From Photobacterium profundum SS9 (GTDB lineage: Bacteria; Pseudomonadota; Gammaproteobacteria; Enterobacterales; Vibrionaceae): a stretch of 64,000 nucleotides of DNA. Made by a program: the position numbers and the translations under genes. Positions 12,504 to 19,639 of this stretch are shown here, in pieces. The stretch is from positions 774,187 to 838,186 of the forward strand of contig NC_006370.1 in NCBI RefSeq assembly GCF_000196255.1. The letters are read 5' to 3'. The notes beneath the pieces are model-generated. The model ran no database searches, was not told where the DNA came from, and saw nothing but the letters and a program-made list of their open reading frames with translations. Numbering within the stretch: position 1 is the stretch's first letter; every line of letters starts with the position of its first letter.

Positions 12504-12974
12504 TTAAATTTTTTTAAAATCGTCTTGGATTTTATCGCACTGCTTAGGGTGCTTTGAGCGGGAGGTTATCCATGAAAAACCCATTTTTTTGAGCAATATA
12601 TAAATGTAGTCTGGGTGGTATGCTTTGCCAAATGTCTGCGTGATGTAGTTATGAATATCATGACCTGTGAGTCTGCCACCATCAGGTTTAGCCGCGTTTT
12701 CTTCAATGTACTTGGCGAGCAGTTGCCTTTCTTGATGAGAGAGAAAAGAAGGGCGTCCGGTACGAGGTTTTTCCTTTAGTCCGTCGAGTCCCTCTTCAAG
12801 AAAAACCTGAATCCATTTGTTTACACTGGTACGGCTTACCTTTAGGTACTTAGCAATTTGAGTGCGTGAATGGCCATCTTGGAAGTGAGCCAGTGCTAAA
12901 AAGCGCATTTTCATCTGGATAGATGTTTGTTTGCTGGCAAGGGATTTAAAGTCGATATTATTAAGGCTATCCAT
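12504..12974 (-). CDS. IS630 transposase, N-terminal part (DNA-binding)
   Basis: A 156-residue helix-turn-helix half of the transposase. A winged-helix region (about residues 25-85) contains SRTQIAKYLKVSRTSVNKW, followed by the LKEKPRTGRPSFLS linker and a second HTH-like segment. It binds the element ends. The frame ends in DDFKKI and TAA immediately after a run of seven A. With six A the frame would continue into the catalytic part, so this is either an inactivating one-base expansion or a slippage-controlled frameshift. A 3' partner frame starts two bases on. Confidence 0.85.
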   Translation of the reverse strand: MDSLNNIDFKSLASKQTSIQMKMRFLALAHFQDGHSRTQIAKYLKVSRTSVNKWIQVFLEEGLDGLKEKPRTGRPSFLSHQERQLLAKYIEENAAKPDGGRLTGHDIHNYITQTFGKAYHPDYIYILLKKMGFSWITSRSKHPKQCDKIQDDFKKI

Positions 12975-13035
12975 GGCAATAACTCAGACAAAGTAGATAG
13001 CCTCAATTAGATCATATATTTAACTAGAATGGTAT

Positions 13036-13078
13036 GAATAGACATTGCAGAGTGGTAGTTCAGTGGGTTAGGCTTTTT
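13036..13078 (+). repeat. Fragment of the decayed tRNA-Asp repeat
   Basis: ATGAATAGACATTGCAGAGTGG and the following GTTAGGCTTTTTAT repeat the start of the 201-bp units. The fragment is cut on the left by the IS630 element and on the right by the MITE at 13079. Confidence 0.8.
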
Positions 13079-13159
13079 ATACCAATCTAAATAATTATTT
13101 GTTCATTCCGATCTATTTTTCCTGCGTAATTTATGACTATTAACTTATCCCGCTTGATA
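13079..13159. mobile_element. Short MITE with IS630-like ends
   Basis: About 80 bases starting ATACCAATCTAAATAATTAT and ending TTATCCCGCTTGATA, whose ends are imperfect inverted repeats, with a TA at each edge. The left 30 bases match the element at 37159 with about five differences, and the right part matches that element's right end. It has no coding capacity. The rest of the gap, 13160-13421, holds only the presumed promoter region of the next gene. Confidence 0.7.
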
Positions 13160-13421
13160 AAAGAGAGCTTTTGAGTTTCAATGGGTAAAAAAGCTGTACA
13201 AGCTATAAAGTTTAATTTAATCAATAGTTGAAGGTGTTACGTGGATATTACACTTGATAATTGTGGTGATCTTTTTTGTGTTTATCGTAATAAAAGCTGT
13301 ACGGCTTGATAATCGATAAAGTCTGCAATGAATACAGAGCTTTACTATCCATTTAACGGCACGCATATAGTAATATTGTCGGTAATGAATGCGCTGAATA
13401 GCAGCTAGGAAGGATCGTACG

Positions 13422-14402
13422 ATGAGTGCAAATACCAATGATAGCCCACATGTTGATAGTGACTTATTGACCGAGATTGCTATCGCTTATTATCAAGACG
13501 GTGCGACTCAAGAAGAGATATCGAAAAAATTTGGCATGTCACGTGCCAAAGTGGGTCGTTTGCTTCGTCGTGCTCGTGAAGAAGGAGTGGTTGACATTAC
13601 GGTTAAATATCACCCTGTCTTTAGCGAAAAGCTCGAGCAACAACTTATTGAACGTTTTAATCTAAAGCGCGCATTGATTGCTCTTGATCAACCTGATGAT
13701 AAAACCCAGCGACAACAAGTCGCTAGCCTTGTTTCTAGTTATTTAGCCACGATTTTAACTGATGAAATGGTAGTGACGGTTGGGCAGGGTCGAAACATAG
13801 CCTCGATTGCTAGCCATGTTGGTGTTGTTCCTCATAAGAAATGTCGCTTTGTGAGTGGTATCGGTGGTACCCATCGTTCTGGTAATGCCATTAATGCTGA
13901 TCATATTTGTCGTTTATTGGCGAAGAAATACGATGGTATTAGTGAAACCTTGTATGCGCCAGCTTACGTTGAAGATATTAGAGTGAAAGAAGCCTTCATG
14001 AAAAACGGTACGATAAAAGAAACATTAGACCGTGCTCGTCGAGCTGATGTTGCTTTGGTCGGTGTTGGTGATATGAATGAAAATAGCCACATGGTTAAAC
14101 TGGGTTGGTTTACGCCGCAAGAAATTGTAGAAGCACGTATTCGAAAGGGTGTGGTGGGCGATATTGCGGGGTATGATTTTTTTGATAGCCAAGGTAACCA
14201 AGCCGACACAATGATGAGTGATCGGGTGATTGGTTTGAGTATGGAAGAGCTACGACATATACCCACCGTGGTTGTATCTGCTGCTGAAAACAGTAAAGCA
14301 TTAGCGTTGTTAGGCGCATTACGATCTGGCGTTGTTGATGTTGTTGCGACCAGTGTGAGTAATGCACTGACGATATTAAATCTTGATCAGCAAATGAAGT
14401 AG
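13422..14402 (+). CDS. SorC/DeoR-type sugar-responsive transcription regulator
   Basis: A 326-residue protein. An N-terminal helix-turn-helix (about 15-60; DGATQEEISKKFGMSRAKVGRLLRRA) precedes a C-terminal effector-binding domain of the SorC family (about 65-320) with VTVGQGRNIASIA and GVGD motifs, as in LsrR, SorC and DeoR-like repressors that bind phosphorylated sugars. The start is supported by GGAAGGA upstream. It stands alone: no sugar-utilisation operon is next to it, so its regulon cannot be read from context. A terminator-like hairpin follows. The ligand is unknown. Confidence 0.85.
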   Translation: MSANTNDSPHVDSDLLTEIAIAYYQDGATQEEISKKFGMSRAKVGRLLRRAREEGVVDITVKYHPVFSEKLEQQLIERFNLKRALIALDQPDDKTQRQQVASLVSSYLATILTDEMVVTVGQGRNIASIASHVGVVPHKKCRFVSGIGGTHRSGNAINADHICRLLAKKYDGISETLYAPAYVEDIRVKEAFMKNGTIKETLDRARRADVALVGVGDMNENSHMVKLGWFTPQEIVEARIRKGVVGDIAGYDFFDSQGNQADTMMSDRVIGLSMEELRHIPTVVVSAAENSKALALLGALRSGVVDVVATSVSNALTILNLDQQMK

Positions 14403-14434
14403 CAACATTTATCTATCACGCTAATAAATAATAA

Positions 14435-14459
14435 AAGCAGCCTATGAGCTGTTTTTTTA
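14435..14459 (+). terminator. Terminator after the SorC-type gene
   Basis: AGCAGC and GCTGTT (with a G-U pair) flank CTATGA, followed by T7. A modest stem but a good T-run. Confidence 0.7.
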
Positions 14460-14528
14460 TTCCTATGCAACAGTGGGAGTGCGCTATGATTTCAATAATG
14501 GATTTAATAACAATATTGGGATGGTACT

Positions 14529-15365
14529 GTGAATAGAATACTTCTTCTTGCTGTTGTGCTAATTAGTTTCAGCTTATCTGCTTTTGCTACACCTTGGGAA
14601 AAAGTAAAAGTACCAAGTAATGGCATATCAAATTCTATTGGTTCATACAGCAATGGGTGCCTTGCTGGCGGTGAAACCTTACCGCTAGAGGGGGAAGGGT
14701 ATCAGGTTATTCGCTCACAACGAGGTCGTTATTACGGTCATAGTGAGATGATCCAGTTCTTAAAAGGATTATCGTCAGATGTGCAAAAATTACGTCTTGG
14801 GAATATGCTAGTTGGCGATATATCAATGCCACGAGGTGGACGCTTTTCATCAGGACATGCTAGCCATCAAACAGGGCTTGATGCTGATATTTGGTTAAAA
14901 ATGACTGATACTCCATTGGAAAAAGAAAGCTTGGTAGAAGTACAGCCGCTTCCGATGGTACATATTAAAGATTATAAAATTAATAATGAAAACTGGAGTA
15001 ACAAGCAGGCCTTGTTAATCCAATTAGCGGCCACTGATGATCGTGTTGCGCGTATTTTTGTTCATCCGGTGATCAAAGAACAACTGTGTAAGTCGGAATG
15101 GCAAAACCGTGATTGGTTAAGAAAAGTACGCCCTTGGTGGGGGCATTATTATCATTTTCACGTGCGTTTAAGTTGCCCTGACGGCAGCACTAACTGTAAG
15201 GCGCAAAATCCACCACCACCGGGAGATGGCTGTGGGGCTGAATTGGCCTCTTGGAAGCCACAGAAGAAAGTAAAACAGACAGCCCAGAGCAAGAAAAAAG
15301 AAACAAAGCCAAAGAAAAAGCTAAAAATACCGCCGCCTCAATGTTTAGCATTAATTCAATCATGA
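14529..15365 (+). CDS. mepA: Penicillin-insensitive murein DD-endopeptidase MepA
   Basis: A periplasmic zinc metallopeptidase that cuts D-Ala-mDAP cross-links in peptidoglycan. A signal peptide (about 1-20, ending SAFA) is followed by the LAS-type catalytic fold. Zinc ligands are visible in SSGHASHQTGLDADIW and in the HYYHFHVRL segment, and Cys residues (NGC, QLC, RLSC, NCK, GC, QC) resemble the disulphides of E. coli MepA. The start is GTG at 14529; no in-frame ATG lies nearby. At 278 aa it matches the family length (E. coli about 274). A Lys-rich stretch near the C terminus (about 245-265) is more basic than I would expect. Confidence 0.93.
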   Translation: MNRILLLAVVLISFSLSAFATPWEKVKVPSNGISNSIGSYSNGCLAGGETLPLEGEGYQVIRSQRGRYYGHSEMIQFLKGLSSDVQKLRLGNMLVGDISMPRGGRFSSGHASHQTGLDADIWLKMTDTPLEKESLVEVQPLPMVHIKDYKINNENWSNKQALLIQLAATDDRVARIFVHPVIKEQLCKSEWQNRDWLRKVRPWWGHYYHFHVRLSCPDGSTNCKAQNPPPPGDGCGAELASWKPQKKVKQTAQSKKKETKPKKKLKIPPPQCLALIQS

Positions 15366-15385
15366 TTTATGCTGAATTGTAGAAA

Positions 15386-15413
15386 TAAAAAAAGCGCCCT
15401 TAGGCGCTTTTTT
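15386..15413. terminator. Bidirectional terminator between mepA and the ferredoxin gene
   Basis: AAAAAAGCGCC and GGCGCTTTTTT form a symmetric hairpin with A and T flanks, serving both convergent genes. Confidence 0.9.
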
Positions 15414-15415
15414 CG

Positions 15416-15670
15416 TTATGCCAAACCTTGCAAGCTGACAAACTTTTCAAGCAGTTCATCTTCGGTTTCGACATTATCTGGATCGATGATAATACATTTT
15501 GAAATAGGGCATACAGACTGACACGTTGGTTTGTCGTAATGGCCTATACATTCAGTACAACGGGCAGGATCTATTTCATAGAACTCTTCGCCCATGGTGA
15601 TCGCTTCGTTTGGACACTCCGGATCACACATATCGCAGTTGATGCACTTATCATTAATGAGCAATGCCAT
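15416..15670 (-). CDS. yfhL: 2[4Fe-4S] ferredoxin, YfhL-like
   Basis: An 84-residue ferredoxin with two clusters of Cys: CINCDMCDPECPNEA and, in the second half, CTECIGHYDKPTCQSVCPISKC, an 8-residue insert between Cys of the kind seen in Allochromatium-type ferredoxins such as E. coli YfhL. It is a small cytoplasmic electron carrier. Only four bases separate it from the stop of the trhP gene upstream in the same direction, so the two are surely co-transcribed. I infer, without proof, that it may donate electrons to an Fe-S step linked to TrhP. Confidence 0.88.
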   Translation of the reverse strand: MALLINDKCINCDMCDPECPNEAITMGEEFYEIDPARCTECIGHYDKPTCQSVCPISKCIIIDPDNVETEDELLEKFVSLQGLA

Positions 15671-15674
15671 CGAA

Positions 15675-17081
15675 TTATTTACCGTCTACAGAACCGTGAG
15701 GGCTACGAGTATCCTGACCGTTACTTAGGTTACGCATTAGTAATCCGTACTCTAAGTCCATATCAGCAGGTACTGGGATAAACATAAAGTGACCATTACC
15801 TTTTGCATCATCAACAGATTCTGACTTACGGTTTTCCATCACTTCAAGCGTGAAAACAACGTTGCCTTTCGGCGTCATCATTTCAAGGCTGTCGCCGACC
15901 AAGAATTTATTCTTTACATCAACTTCTGCAAGGTCGCCACGTCGCTTACCAGTGAACTCACCCACAAATTGTTGAGTATCAGAAATAGAGTAACCGTATT
16001 CGTAGTTCTGGTACGCATCATGTGTGTGACGGCGTAAGAAGCCTTCCGTGTAACCACGGTGAGCCAGGCTTTCTAGCGTACCCATTAGGCTTTCATCAAA
16101 TGGCTTGCCAGCTACTGCATCATCAATTGCTTTACGGTATACCTGAGCGGTACGCGCACAGTAGTAGAAAGACTTTGTACGACCTTCAATTTTTAATGAG
16201 TGCACACCCATTTTCGTTAGACGCTCTACATGCTGGATAGCACGTAGGTCTTTCGAGTTCATAATGTAAGTGCCGTGCTCATCTTCAAAAGCAGCCATTT
16301 TTTCTTCAGGACGGTGAGATTCAGAAAGCAGAATCACTTCGTCTGTTGGCTTACCAAGACCAAGAGTGTTGTCAGGGCGAGTTTCTTGAACGTCCACTTC
16401 CTGAACATTAACACCTGTATTAGTAGGGTTAGCTTCAACAATTTGACCGTTTTCGTCTTCTTTTGCTGCTTCTGCTTTGTATTCCCAACGACAAGCGTTA
16501 GTACAAGTACCTTGGTTCGGATCACGTTTGTTCATGTAACCAGATAGAAGACAGCGGCCAGAGTAAGCCATGCAAAGTGCACCATGAACAAAAATTTCTA
16601 ATTCTGTTTCAGGGCAGTGTTCACGAATTTCTTCGATTTCTTCTAGCGATAGTTCACGAGAAAGAATGACACGCTCAACACCTTGGGTAGACCAAAATTT
16701 AACGGTTGCCCAGTTAACGGCGTTCGCTTGTACTGACAGGTGAATAACCACTTCAGGGAAGTTTTCACGTACCATCATGATAAGACCAGGATCAGACATG
16801 ATTAAGGCGTCTGGGCCCATTTCGACGATAGGTTTCAGATCGCGAATAAAAGTCTTTAATTTTGAGTTATGTGGCTGAATGTTACATACAACGTATAGCT
16901 TTTTACCTTGCGCATGTGCTTCGTTGATACCAATTTTAAGGTTCTCGTGATTGAACTCGTTGTTACGAACACGAAGGCTATAGCGAGGTTGGCCTGCATA
17001 GACGGCATCTGCACCGTACGCAAAAGCGTAACGCATGTTTTTAAGGCTGCCAGCAGGGGATAACAATTCAGGTTTAAACAT
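15675..17081 (-). CDS. trhP: U32-family tRNA 5-hydroxyuridine synthesis protein TrhP (YegQ)
   Basis: A 468-residue homologue of E. coli YegQ/TrhP, which is needed for prephenate-dependent hydroxylation of wobble U34 in tRNAs. Hallmarks of the U32 family are present: an N-terminal TIM-barrel (LLSPAGSLKNMRYAFAYGAD), the signature EIFVHGALCMAYSGRCLLS with Cys residues that probably hold an Fe-S cluster (more Cys in GTCTNACRW), and the conserved C-terminal domain. It was once called a collagenase-like protease; the RNA-modification role is established for the E. coli protein. It is in one transcription unit with the ferredoxin gene downstream. A variable insert of about 50 residues at 210-265 is slightly longer than in E. 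coli. Confidence 0.9.
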   Translation of the reverse strand: MFKPELLSPAGSLKNMRYAFAYGADAVYAGQPRYSLRVRNNEFNHENLKIGINEAHAQGKKLYVVCNIQPHNSKLKTFIRDLKPIVEMGPDALIMSDPGLIMMVRENFPEVVIHLSVQANAVNWATVKFWSTQGVERVILSRELSLEEIEEIREHCPETELEIFVHGALCMAYSGRCLLSGYMNKRDPNQGTCTNACRWEYKAEAAKEDENGQIVEANPTNTGVNVQEVDVQETRPDNTLGLGKPTDEVILLSESHRPEEKMAAFEDEHGTYIMNSKDLRAIQHVERLTKMGVHSLKIEGRTKSFYYCARTAQVYRKAIDDAVAGKPFDESLMGTLESLAHRGYTEGFLRRHTHDAYQNYEYGYSISDTQQFVGEFTGKRRGDLAEVDVKNKFLVGDSLEMMTPKGNVVFTLEVMENRKSESVDDAKGNGHFMFIPVPADMDLEYGLLMRNLSNGQDTRSPHGSVDGK

Positions 17082-17251
17082 ATCTCAAATTCTCGTTGTC
17101 TGATTGCAAATCAGGCCGCAATCACCTAGTGATGCGGAAGGAGCGCGGATTTTACTGTGATCGGTGCCTCATAGCAATTATCATGCAAAAAAAGTGGTTA
17201 TTCCGGTATTTAAAAAGAGGGTAAATCTGGAAAGTGGGGATAACAGATATT

Positions 17252-17277
17252 AAAAAGAGCGCCGAAGCGCTCTTTTT
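17252..17277. terminator. Bidirectional hairpin terminator downstream of rdgC
   Basis: AAAAAGAGCGC and GCGCTCTTTTT surround CGAA: a perfect 11-pair stem lying 28 bases past the rdgC stop. The opposite orientation is also T-tailed. Nothing else is seen in 17082-17304 apart from the trhP promoter region. Confidence 0.9.
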
Positions 17278-17304
17278 AATGTTTGATTGGTTATGAGAGA
17301 AGGA

Positions 17305-18216
17305 TTAACCTTTTTCTTCTAACCCACCCAACACTTCAAAGACGTTTGGTAAAAATACCGAGAACTCACCACACATGAGTGATAAGTCTGCATCAATACG
17401 GGCAGCCATATCTTCATGGTCGATATCTTCGTTCTGATCTTTAATCTCATCAGAGAACTTCAGACGTTTAACGCTTAAATCATCAGCCAGAATGAAATCA
17501 ATACGATCTTGCCAGTTCAGTGACAGCTTAGTGACAAGTTTATCTGCTTCAATGTGTGCCAGAATTTCGTCACAGCTTAGATCTTGTTGCTTACAGCGGA
17601 TAACGCCACCGTCTTCAAGAATGGCTTTAAATTCAGCTTCTTCACCAATAGTGAAGCCTGTTGGCGACGTATTTGAACGTACCCACTCTGTCATTGTCAG
17701 TTCGGCTGGTTTTTCTGGTGTAACTGGTACAACTGGTAATGAACCGATAGATTTACGCAATAGCGCCAGTAAATCTTCAGCTTTCTTGTAGCTACCCGCA
17801 TCAACCACAATGTAGCCTTGTTTCGGCATGATAAGTGCGTAGGTTTGCTGATGACGACTAAATGCGCGTGGTAAAAGATCCATCACGATGTCATCTTTAA
17901 TCGAGTCTTTTTCACTTTTCTTTAGCTTACGACCCAGCTCTTGTTCCTGCATGTCCACTTTTGCATTAAGCGATTCCTTAATGACAGAAGAAGGCAGCAT
18001 TTTTTCTTCTTTACGTACGCAAACAAGAATGTTGTCACCGACGACGTGAGTGAACATATCACCGTGCTTACCTAGCGCATGTACCCAGCCAAACTTTTGG
18101 ATGTCTTGGCTACCACAAGGTGTGAAGCGGAATTCTTCCAGCTGTTTTTCAATCTGTTCAGGGTTTAAGTCGATTTCACGGGTAAAGCGATAGGTCAGTA
18201 TGTTTTTAAACCACAT
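17305..18216 (-). CDS. rdgC: Recombination-associated protein RdgC
   Basis: A 303-residue DNA-binding protein (exactly the E. coli length) that forms a ring on duplex DNA and restrains RecA. The start at [15 protein letters not shown] matches the family; the frame is open 24 codons further upstream, but that extension is not conserved. An adjacent ATG at 18219 is equally possible. The conserved features [19 protein letters not shown] and [19 protein letters not shown] are clear. It is divergent from sbcDC with about 160 bases between them, a recombination/repair neighbourhood. Confidence 0.95.
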   Translation of the reverse strand: MWFKNILTYRFTREIDLNPEQIEKQLEEFRFTPCGSQDIQKFGWVHALGKHGDMFTHVVGDNILVCVRKEEKMLPSSVIKESLNAKVDMQEQELGRKLKKSEKDSIKDDIVMDLLPRAFSRHQQTYALIMPKQGYIVVDAGSYKKAEDLLALLRKSIGSLPVVPVTPEKPAELTMTEWVRSNTSPTGFTIGEEAEFKAILEDGGVIRCKQQDLSCDEILAHIEADKLVTKLSLNWQDRIDFILADDLSVKRLKFSDEIKDQNEDIDHEDMAARIDADLSLMCGEFSVFLPNVFEVLGGLEEKG

Positions 18217-18373
18217 CATGGTAGTTACAAATCCTAGGGTTGTGCATTTGAGGCTTAATACTATTGTATTGCTGCGGTTTTGTCGCAATTTTTCTGATGA
18301 GGATTTACGTGGATATTATGATTTTTAGGGTACAATCGAGGAAGTTTTTCTTGGCTTGCGCATACATATCATA

Positions 18374-19639
18374 ATGAAAATTCTTCACACATCAGATTGG
18401 CATCTCGGACACCAACTACATGGTTATAGTCGTGATTATGAACATCAAACTTTTTTAGATTGGCTAGCCGATACGTTAGAACAACAGCAGATTGATGCCT
18501 TGTTGGTTGCGGGGGATATTTTTGATTCTGCGAATCCTCCGGCAAGTGCGTGGCGCATGCTGTATCAATTTCTTGCGCGTGTCGCGAAAAGTTTGCCAAA
18601 CCTTGATGTGGTGATGATCGGGGGAAACCATGACTCCCCAAGTAAGTTAGATGCTCCGCATGAATTATTGAAAGCCTTTGATTTGCATATGGTAGGCGGT
18701 ATTCACCGTGATGAAAATGGTCAGCTTGATCACGAGCGCATGTTGATTCCGATTACGAACAAACAAGGCAAACAAGCCGCTAGGGTATTAGCCGTACCCT
18801 TTTTACGCAGTGCTGATTTGCGCACTGAAGATCTTGATGAAGATGATGATCGCCTGATTAAAGGCGTGGAAACCTTATACGGTGAAATGACAGAGGCTGC
18901 CCGTGCGTTACAGACAGATCAGCAAGCATTGATCGGGATGGGCCACGCGTACATGGCATCGGGAAAATTATCTGAAATGTCGGAACGTCGTGTGTTGGGC
19001 GGTAATCAACATGCCTTGCCAGCATCTATATTTGCGGATGATATTACCTATGTTGCCCTTGGGCATTTACATCTAGCGCAGCGTGTTGCCAAGAAAGAAC
19101 ATGTTCGTTATTGCGGCTCGCCAATTCCGCTATCAATGGCTGAACGTAATTATGCGCACCAAGCGGTTATTGTTGAACTTGATGGTAAAGCTGTCAGCCA
19201 AATTGAATCGATAGCGATTCCTCGTACCGTCGATATGTTGAAAGTTCCATCATCGCCAGCTCCCCTTGAGCAAGTTTTGGAAGCACTTGAAGCGTTATCG
19301 GTTGACGAGGTACCCCGCGAGCAACAACCATTTTTAGAAGTACACGTGCTGCTTGATAAACCTCAAGCATTATTGCGAGAAAAAGTATTGCAAGCCATAG
19401 ATGGTAAAGCCGTGCGTTTAGCTAAAATCACCCCGCATTATCAGCAACAAGAGCAACAAGATTCGTTGAATCATCGACGTTTATCAGACGTTTCACCCGA
19501 GCAAGTATTTGCCTTGAGCTGGGCAAAGAAATATCAAGGTGAGCCAGATGAAGCCATGGCATCTGCTTTCGAACAGTTATTGATTCAAGTTGAAGATGCA
19601 CAAGATGGTGATGCTGTGCGTAGTGAAGGGGGCAAATAA
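18374..19639 (+). CDS. sbcD: Nuclease SbcCD subunit D
   Basis: The Mre11-type nuclease subunit (421 aa) that with SbcC cleaves hairpins and processes DNA ends. The phosphoesterase motifs are intact: SDWHLG near residue 7, VAGDIFD, GGNHDSP and GH(A/L) histidines (GHAYMASG, LGHLHLAQ). The start at ATG 18374 gives MKILHTSDWHLG, as in E. coli; the frame extends six codons upstream to a TTG. Its stop overlaps the sbcC start (TAATG), giving translational coupling. Confidence 0.96.
   Translation: MKILHTSDWHLGHQLHGYSRDYEHQTFLDWLADTLEQQQIDALLVAGDIFDSANPPASAWRMLYQFLARVAKSLPNLDVVMIGGNHDSPSKLDAPHELLKAFDLHMVGGIHRDENGQLDHERMLIPITNKQGKQAARVLAVPFLRSADLRTEDLDEDDDRLIKGVETLYGEMTEAARALQTDQQALIGMGHAYMASGKLSEMSERRVLGGNQHALPASIFADDITYVALGHLHLAQRVAKKEHVRYCGSPIPLSMAERNYAHQAVIVELDGKAVSQIESIAIPRTVDMLKVPSSPAPLEQVLEALEALSVDEVPREQQPFLEVHVLLDKPQALLREKVLQAIDGKAVRLAKITPHYQQQEQQDSLNHRRLSDVSPEQVFALSWAKKYQGEPDEAMASAFEQLLIQVEDAQDGDAVRSEGGK

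Larger units (their letters stand above)
11924..13034 (-). mobile_element. IS630-family insertion sequence
   Basis: An element of about 1.1 kb bounded by TA on both sides, with inverted ends CCATTCTAGCTAA (left) and CCATTCTAGTTAA (right, read on the minus strand). TA duplication and a DDE transposase in the minus strand are the hallmarks of the IS630/Tc1 group. It sits within the decayed tRNA-Asp repeats, splitting two partial copies, so it landed in non-essential DNA. The transposase frame is broken into two by one base in a run of seven A (12508-12514). Confidence 0.9.

Noticed and set aside
12245..12517. Plus-strand frame across the IS630 element
   Set aside because: Antisense to the DDE transposase with no coding features of its own.
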